Source: Anthoceros angustus (taxonomy: Eukaryota > Streptophyta > Anthocerotopsida > Anthocerotales > Anthocerotaceae). Taken from it: DNA of 64,000 nucleotides. The translations under genes were made by a program, and so were the position numbers. Where the stretch lies: positions 186,001 through 250,000 of the forward strand of contig VJWM01000209.1 in NCBI GenBank assembly GCA_010909165.1, read 5' to 3'. This document shows, piece after piece, positions 57,295-64,000 of the stretch (its first letter is position 1; every line of letters begins with the position of its first letter). Under the pieces are notes generated by a model that saw nothing but the letters and a program-made list of their open reading frames with translations, was not told the origin of the DNA and searched no databases.

Positions 57295-57463
57295 GTGGAA
57301 GCACAATGTCCGTCTATTCTGCCTTCGGCTCCCAAAACATTCTGATACTGGTAATCCCTGCAGCGAATCGTGACTTGTGATGCTGATCCCAATTGCAATC
57401 TGAGGGGAGTGTCACAGTGTCTGTGAGAGCAGTAGCGCATCCGCGAAATTTGGCAGCCTTGAG

Positions 57464-59032
57464 ATGGGCATGCGCGATGTGGTAACCACCATGGTGGTTC
57501 CGGCAGAAGACCCAGAGAAATCACACGAGAACCAGAGGTGTGAGATGTGCAACCTGGACCACCTCATGCCCAACGTGTACGTGCCCCTTCTCCTGCTGTT
57601 CGATGAAGCCCCGAGATCGGGAATTGCGGGCCTGGTGGAGGAGCTCAAACAGTCGCTGGCTAGGGTGCTGGTGCCCTTCTATCCCATGGCGGGCAGGGTG
57701 GTGGAGAGGGCGGGCCAGCCGCCGCATCTGGTGTGCAACAATGCAGGTGCCATCTTCACCTCCGCGCACTTGGACGCTCCCATGAGCCAAGTGTGTGGAG
57801 CCGGCGTTCACTTCCAGCCGGTCCCACAAATCCAAGGGATCACATCGGTGAGGCACAAAGTTGAGATTGCGGAGGCGGAGATGGAGGTGGGGAAGCCTGC
57901 CCTCGTGGTTCAAGTAAGCCTCAGCCTCTGAGTGTTGTGGGATGTCGTTCAAAGGAAATCTTCCATGAGACCCGGTGCTGTGGAATTCAGGTGGCGGGGC
58001 TGCGGCATATGCATGCAGGTGACCGGATTTGAGTGCGGCGGCGTGGCCCTGGCTGTCAACTGGCTGCACACTGTGGCGGACGGCTTTGCTGCATCGCAGT
58101 TCCTGAAAGCATGGTCGGACGCCTGCACCGGCGGCAGGGCCACCACGGCGACGCCTGACCACGGCCGGGCCCAGGTGCTGAAGAATGCGCACTTCTTCGC
58201 CGAGCGCGGGACCTTTTCCGACCAGGACCTGGCCGCAGACCACACCCCGCCGGGCCTGGCTGCCGTGCTTTGGGCGCATGACATGGGGGCAACCGCTCGG
58301 GCCTTGGCTGCCACTGCGCCGGCCCTCCACGCTCCAATGCTCAGGCTCGTGCATTACACGGAGGCCGGCATCCGGAAGCTCAAAGCGCTTGCTGCGGCGA
58401 ACACCGGTGGCCAGAATTTCTCCACTGTCACCTGCGTTTGCGCGCACTTGTGGCAGTGTGTGACGAGAGCCAGGCTCCGGATCTGTAAAAGTGAAGCCCA
58501 GGGAAACGGGAAATGCACGTTCGGCACTGTTGTGGATGCCAAGGCGCGGAGGACGTCTTCATCCGACCCCAACTCCACCCTGCTCCCGGCGTCTTATTTC
58601 GGGAACAGCGTCATGTCCGTGCGAACCCGAGAAGTGGAGCCTGAGGAAGTGGTGAGGCAGCCTTTGGGATTCGCAGCCTCGCTCATCAAAGACAGCTTCG
58701 CAGGGATCGATCTGCTGCGGGCTTACCAGTATCTGCTTGCCCTCAGCGACAAGCACGGACCTTGGAACATCACCGCGATGCCACATGGTGTACCCCACGA
58801 CTTCTTCACATCTTCCTGGTATCGATTTCCGCTCTACGATCTACACTTTTGTTTCCCAGCCCAGCCTGTGCTAGCGATTTCCAACTCCAGGCCCTCTCCC
58901 CGTCGTGATGGCTTCGCTTTGTTGCTGCCCAGCCCGCTTGGCCCCAATAACCTCACCGCAATGCTCATCGCCAACGCTGCTGTCATGGCCAACCTTTTCT
59001 TGGACCAAGAGTTTCTGGAGTATGCTTACTGA
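57464..59032 (+). CDS. BAHD acyltransferase, two exons, atypical C-terminal motif
   Basis: Cytosolic CoA-dependent acyltransferase that would transfer an acyl group to an alcohol or amine. Exons 57464-57913 and 58019-59032 give 487 aa, fully open. The intron sits after VVQ, before VTGFECGGVAL, the position conserved across BAHD genes. The N-terminus has CNLDHLMPNVYVPLLLLF and LVPFYPMAGRV. The catalytic HXXXD is HTVADG (H167-D171). The other hallmark, DFGWG, is replaced by YDLHFCFPAQP (about 423-433), although the surrounding SSWYRFPLYD and the C-terminal LTAMLIANAAVMANLF are in place. The overall style is nearest the hydroxycinnamoyl-CoA (HCT/spermidine) branch; substrate unknown. It lies between two P450s. 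A truncated close relative is at 31874-32505. Confidence 0.9.
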
Positions 59033-59687
59033 CCTCAGCGGACATACGGAGCAGAGCTACTAGCTACTTTACCCCACACCAAGCTAGCAGTTGCAGACAT
59101 GCGCATAACACGACAGGAGATGGTTAAGGGAACAGAATGTTCACCCATGTCCCCCTGCAAGTCCAAGGTTTTGGCTGTCAGTCCAGTCAAGAAGAACCAA
59201 CCGCCCAGGTCTCCAAGAGCATCATCCCTGTTAGTTCGCCTGCACCCACAAACCAGAAGAGGGTGAGTCAGCCGTCTCAGAGTCAGTGCAACAAAAACAG
59301 CAGGAGCCTCTCAAGATGTTTAACCCAAAAGCACTACCTACCCCCACCACTGCTACAATCCAAGCTAAGCGAGTGATATCCAGCTCCCCTAAAGCTCAGA
59401 AACCTGCTAAGTTGGCTCGCAAGGCAGCGACCAAAAGTCCCTCTCCTCAGCTTGAGTCTCGTCCCCCTTCAGCTAGCAGTCCTGCACCTGTCAGCACCAA
59501 GAAAGTTAGGTTTGCTATGGCCAGCTGCTTCCTTCATGAACGCAGCTAGGGCAGCCCGGGGCTTCTCTGCGCGATCCCTTAACCAGGCCTGTCTCAGTTC
59601 CCAAACAAAATATAGAATGTGTAAAATTTCTTCATGTAATATCCACAAAAACTTCATATTGAATGTTTTCTTTGCTCGGTTGGCAGA
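59033..59687 (+). other. Intergenic with Ser/Pro/Lys-rich open segments
   Basis: Between 59137 and 59549 two frames are open and translate to low-complexity Ser-Pro-Lys sequence (KRVISSSPKAQKPAKLARKA). They switch frame near 59280. This could be a relic of a disordered, gag-like or nuclear protein. There is no recognisable domain. Confidence 0.3.
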
Positions 59688-61931
59688 CTAGTAGTCGTGA
59701 ACAGCCTCGATCCTAATGGGAACACCGCTATTGGGGCATGGCAGACCCGAGACGTCTCGCCCAGTGTCTGGCTTAGCTACTGTCCACCTGTTTGGGCACC
59801 GGTGGGTTAGCCAAGAAGCACGTATGTGGGGACGGGAATTGTAATTGACTTTGTGAGCTAATGAGCCCGGGACGCACCTGAATTTGAGCGTCATGTGATG
59901 CAACATCACTTTCAAGTTCATTAGTGCCAGCTCCTTCCCAAGGCACAATCTGGTTCCACCTCCAAATGCCACCAGGGTGTATGGCTTCGGTGGCACCTGT
60001 TCGTAGGCACGGAACGCAGTATGTCACAAGATAACTTCCATGGGAAGAAATGGTTCGTTGTCTATGCTTCGGAGATGACTGTAGTGATTTCCAGTATTGA
60101 ATTCAAGCATCAGGCTGCTTACATCGAAGCGAGAGGGATTGAACCTCTCCGGGTCTTGGAAGACTTCTGGACTGTGGTGCGAGCCGTGAAGGTCTAGCAT
60201 AAGGTTCCAGCCTTTAGGAATGTGGTATCCTGCAGGTGGCACATGTGTGTCAGGTGGAGAAATCATTTTGGGAATCAAGCAATGTGACCCATGTTAGGAC
60301 TTGGAGTAGGAAAGAAACCTGGACGGTTTGCAAATGCCAGGTGCAGCATACATACCGTTGAATGTAAAGTCCTCCTTGACCTGTCGATGCAACCAGAAAA
60401 CGAGAGAAGACACTCGGAGTGCCTCGTTGATCACCTGCATGCACATGAGACAAAGACAGACGGATCTTAGTTTACGCCAGATTCCAGTGAGTAGTGGGCC
60501 ACAACTACGTTGGAGAATGTTGAGGGATCCGAGTCTCACTTTCAAGGTGTAGGCCATCGGTTGGCCGAGATCCGCCCATGTCAGTGGCTCTCCAGCTTGT
60601 TTGTTTCTTCTCAGAGCCAAATGCTCAGCCTACAGTTGCAAACAGAAAAACCAAAAGCCAGGATGGGGCTCGCTTGGATCCAAGCTGTTCCAAACCAATT
60701 TCGTTTCCTATGGACGACGTAGCTGTGATATATCCCCGGGGCCAGGCTCACCAGCAGCTTCTCCTTGACGCTGGGATTCTCATGCAGCAGCTTGGCAAGC
60801 CAGGTGAGTGTGTTGGTGGTGGTCTCAAAGCCAGCAACGATCATGGTGAGCACATTGTCCCTCAGCTGCTCGTCGTTCAGGGCAGGCTTGTCGCTGGAAG
60901 AATCGGGGTCCACTGCCTTCATCATTTCGTTCAGCAGGTCGCTGCGAACAACTTTCCCGCTCCTTCTCAGCGCGAATTCGGTGTCGAACATTTTGCCCAG
61001 CTCCTTTCTTGCCTGCACGCCCAATCCACTTGCGTTGTTCGGTTTATTGCGGCCCATCGCAAGCCTTGGGAGAAATTGGACACCTGTGCTCCAAATTAGG
61101 CCTGGAATGAATTCGCACCTGCATGGCCTTGTGAAAGGCGAATCCAGGAAGATTGATGGGCACCGTGAGCAAGCTGGTACTCACTGTTTTGGTGAGCTCC
61201 AAGCTCCTGTCACGCACTGGACCAGGACCCCAGCTCAGCACCATTCCCACGATCACATGATAAGCGAACTGCGCACCGTGAGCAACTACCAGTTAGCAAA
61301 CATCACGATCTCCGCGCAAACATTGCAATTAGATTGCAGACAAACGGTAAGAGTGGCCCAATTCTGGTGCACGCACCTTGGCGATGTCGTGTCTCATGAC
61401 GAGGACGTCGCCCAGTTTCCAGGAACTGAGCGTCTCGAGAGCCGATTGCTCCACCACCGGCAGGTACTTCCTAATGCTTTCGCCCATGAAGGTTTCGTTG
61501 AGAATTTTGCGATAGAGCTTGTGCGTGGGGCCGTGCACATTGAGGAGCGACTCCTCGCCCACCAGCTTCCTCGTGGGGAGGAACTGACGCGCCTGTACCA
61601 GCTTGTCATCGCTTGAGAACAATAGCTTGGCCGCCTCGGCGCCCCTGAAAAACACGTACGGAGTCCCCAACAGGTGCGACTTGAACACGTTGCCATGCTC
61701 GCCAAAGCGCTTGATCCCGAACGCCTCCGGATCTCCGATCTTCAAGTAGCCCATCAGATCCATCGTCTCTCCCAGCAGCGGGAAGCCCATGGTCCCGGGC
61801 AGCTGCTTCCAATTGGACCCCTTGGGCGCCCTTATCCCTCTCCGGATCCTCTCGCGCTCCCAGTACCACCACGCTGGCCAGGCCAAAGCCAGTGCTAGCA
61901 CCGCAAACGCCACTCCTATCTCCACACCCAT
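59688..61931 (-). CDS. P450-C: CYP85-clan cytochrome P450, complete (486 aa)
   Basis: Membrane-bound haem monooxygenase; this clan mostly oxidises terpenoid, sterol-like and hormone substrates. Minus-strand exons 61377-61931, 61119-61268, 60752-61012, 60540-60629, 60356-60434, 60123-60229, 59878-59996 and 59688-59787 join in phase with GT-AG borders. Residues 3-20 are the anchor. The hinge is KQLPGTMGFPLLGE. The I-helix is AGFETT (295-300), ExxR is EALR (356-359), PERF is PSRF (410-413), and the haem loop is FGGGTRLCLG with Cys432. Every motif is present and no frame is broken, unlike its relatives A and B. The start is the first ATG before the anchor. It is divergent from P450-D and convergent with the BAHD gene. 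Subfamily and substrate cannot be set from sequence alone. Confidence 0.93.
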
Positions 61932-62564
61932 GGCTACCCTCCGATTCTTTCAACAACAACGGAATTCAATGTAAATAATGCAAAGGCAACTGCTCGCCCT
62001 TCCACTTCACGCAATGCTCTTCAGCTGTGGCTTGTGAACACTAAGTTGCAAGCAGAGATTCCGGATACCGGATTCCAAAGCGAACTGCCGACAAAAGCTC
62101 TCTCGTCGGTATTGAGGGGTCCTGCAAGTGTGAGGGATTCTGACAAGGTGCCGATGCCGCAAGCCCGTCCCCCTCCTGTGGGACCGTTAGCCGCCGGGGA
62201 ATGTGGAATGTGCGTTTACGGCCTCTTTCTGGCGGGGCCATATGTGCGAGGAGAAAGAAAGGCGCGTCCTTCCAAGAGTAGCAGAAAATAGAATGTGCGG
62301 GGCGTGGAGCAATGGAGGATGTTTTGATAGACTAGGAAGTGGGAAACTGTCCAAAGGCGAAGGCAGGTATACCTGGCAGTGCATATCCTGTACGCCGATA
62401 CAAACATGAACGCTGTTGCCGGATATGCTGGTGGGTATACACAGTCCACATCATCATTGACTATCATGGTCATCGTTTAATTGTTTGCCAATCCCATCCG
62501 ACTCTGCTCTCCGGATCCGGATCCGGAACGACGGATAGCCCCCACCGGATTCAGCTGGCTCGAC
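61932..62564. promoter_or_regulatory. Shared upstream region of P450-C and P450-D
   Basis: The two ATGs point away from each other across about 630 bp. No other gene is supported; the frames on both strands here are short and discordant. I see no unequivocal TATA box. Confidence 0.45.
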
Positions 62565-64000
62565 ATGGCGGCAGAGGGAACGGAATTGTGGTTGGCACTC
62601 ATCTTGGGCCTCCCGCTGCTCCTCTTGGCCTGGATCTTCGCCTTCTCCCGATCGCTGCAGCGACAGGCGGCCCGAAACGGCGCCGCTGCGCAAGTTCCTG
62701 GCAGCTTCTGGCAGCTGCCTCTGGCGGGGGACACCATTGAGTTCTTGCGCGCTGGCTTTCCCGATGACTTCCTCCTGCCTCGGATAGAGCGGTGAGGGCC
62801 CATGCCCCATGTGCAATCACCAATGCACACTAGCTTCACAATGTGTGTGTCTGCTACCCTCACCATGCCCGCCTTCTGGAGCTGACCGTGCAGTGTGGCA
62901 TTTGCAATTGGGCCTGCAGGTACGGTCCGGTTTTCAGGACGCACCTGCTGGGTCGCCCCACGGTGTGCGTCACCTCCGCGGAGGCCGTCAAGTTCGTGTT
63001 GCAGTCGCCTAGATTGTTCACCAATGCTTTCCCCAATCCGGCGCGGGTGCTGTTTGGCGAGCATTCCATCTTCCACGTGGAGGGAGAGGAACACAATCGG
63101 CTTCGAAAAATCATCCACGCTCCCCTCTTTCCAGAGGCTCTCAAACACTTCCCTGCGCAGGTGGACAGCATTGTCAGCGGCTTGTTTGAGGACTGGGGGT
63201 CCGCTGAGGTGATCTCTTGCGTAGAGGAACTCAAAACGGTCAGCTCCTGCCCATATCCTCATCTGCACCGGGTCTCGAATTCCATTTTCTTGTCATTCTC
63301 TACATCTGCACCCCTGAGCCAGATCTTGACTTCGCTCCTCCCCGGCCCTGCAGTTCGCTTTCCGCGTTGGCCTGAAAATCTCCTGCGACACTTTAACAGC
63401 GGCAGAGAAACGCGACGTGCTTGCCTTGTTTCACGAATTCGAAGCAGGGCTCATGGCCGTACCACTTAGGCTTCCGGGGACAACGTACAGCAAAGCTTTG
63501 ATTGTAGGGGCCTCCTTCTTGGAAACCCCACGCCCACCGTCCGAATTCCTGCTCAATGCCTGCGTATGAACCATTTAACAGTTGTGTCACATGTATGGCT
63601 GCAGGCACGTGACAAGATCATCGCGATCCTGGAAAAGGTGATTGAGGAGAGGCAGGCGGAAAAGGGATCAGTAGAGCGCAATGACCTGCTTCAGGCCTTC
63701 CTTTCCTGGGAGAAGAATTCGCAGAAATTGGACAAACGTCAAGTAGCAGACAATATGCTCAGTATCCTGCTCGCATCCCATGATACTGTGGCAGGAACCA
63801 TTAGTCTGGTCATCCGGAATTTTTGTATCTATCCTTCACTTTACCAGGAAGTGCAGGTAGATGGCTGCTTTCATTTTTGTTCTCTGAACAACATCATCCT
63901 GCTCCTCAAGCAGGCCTGCCATCATCACTGATTGCATAATTTTGGATGCATGTAGGAGGAGCAGGATGCAATTGCAAGAGCCAAAGTTTCCGCGAGCGAT
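62565..64000 (+). CDS. P450-D: CYP85-clan cytochrome P450, 3' end outside window
   Basis: Exons 62565-62791, 62920-63238, 63354-63503, 63605-63856 and 63956 onward join in phase. Residues 1-28 (LWLALILGLPLLLLAWIFAF) are the membrane anchor, followed by VPGSFWQLPLAGDTIEFLRA. Exon 2 has RYGPVFRTHLLGRPTVCVTS and HSIFHVEGEEHNRLRKIIHA (C-helix region). Exon 3 is 150 nt, as in P450-C, and ends PLRLPGTTYSKALI, the clan's LPGT-x-Y signature. Exon 4 has ARDKIIAILEKVIEERQ and the I-helix LASHDTVAGT. The rest, including ExxR and the haem cysteine, is cut off. It differs clearly from P450-A/B/C and probably belongs to another subfamily of the same clan. No frame breaks are seen. Confidence 0.9.

Noticed and set aside
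57521-58447. 308-aa minus-strand ORF across the BAHD gene
   Set aside because: It is a GC-rich shadow of the BAHD coding strand. The plus strand has family motifs and the conserved intron; this frame reads through the intron and has none.
59286-59549. Ser/Pro/Lys-rich ORF as a real gene
   Set aside because: It is low complexity, has no start context or domain, and switches frame in the middle; kept only as an intergenic remark.

Overview
The window looks like nuclear DNA of a land plant. The coding genes have short GT-AG introns. There is a multi-exon P450 family of CYP85-clan type and a BAHD acyltransferase carrying the intron that is conserved just before its CGG/HXXXD exon. There are also a Ty1/Copia element with a plant-type initiator-tRNA primer-binding site and an LRR fragment. 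Gene style and repeat load would suit a bryophyte, lycophyte or fern as well as a seed plant; I cannot name the species.

Layout. 0-11.5 kb: degenerate retroelement sequence, mostly on the minus strand (Ty3/Gypsy RT fragment, coiled-coil and gag-like pieces, a frame-broken zinc knuckle), with kilobase tandem repeats. 11.55-24.1 kb (CR-A): a large element with two divergent, intron-rich genes. The leftward gene encodes a tyrosine recombinase of the Crypton/DUF3504 type, and its last exon supplies the catalytic tyrosine. The rightward gene is unrecognised. 24.3-27.2 kb (CR-B) and 40.1-47.87 kb (CR-C, inverted) match complementary parts of the same element and meet at the same point, as if one copy had been split by a ~20 kb inversion. 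Between them lie an intact MDR oxidoreductase gene (28.5-30.0 kb), a 43-bp minisatellite, an LRR fragment, a BAHD pseudogene cut at its HXXXD motif by a truncated Copia element, and tandemly duplicated sequence containing a 5S-rRNA-like array.

48-64 kb is the gene-rich part: P450-A and P450-B (frame-broken as read), a partial tandem duplicate carrying only the first and last P450 exons, a U6 snRNA-like sequence, a BAHD acyltransferase lacking the DFGWG motif, P450-C (minus strand, fully open, 486 aa) and P450-D, which runs off the end. P450s that oxidise terpenoid-like scaffolds next to a BAHD acyltransferase could form a small specialised-metabolism cluster; this is inference.

Two patterns run through the window. 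Local tandem duplications of 0.23-1.74 kb are unusually frequent. Differences between repeat copies are mostly small indels at CAG/CTG/CCG sites and G/C runs. The single-copy genes (MDR, BAHD, P450-C) read open, whereas the duplicated ones are broken, so some frameshifts may be consensus errors in repeats rather than real mutations.
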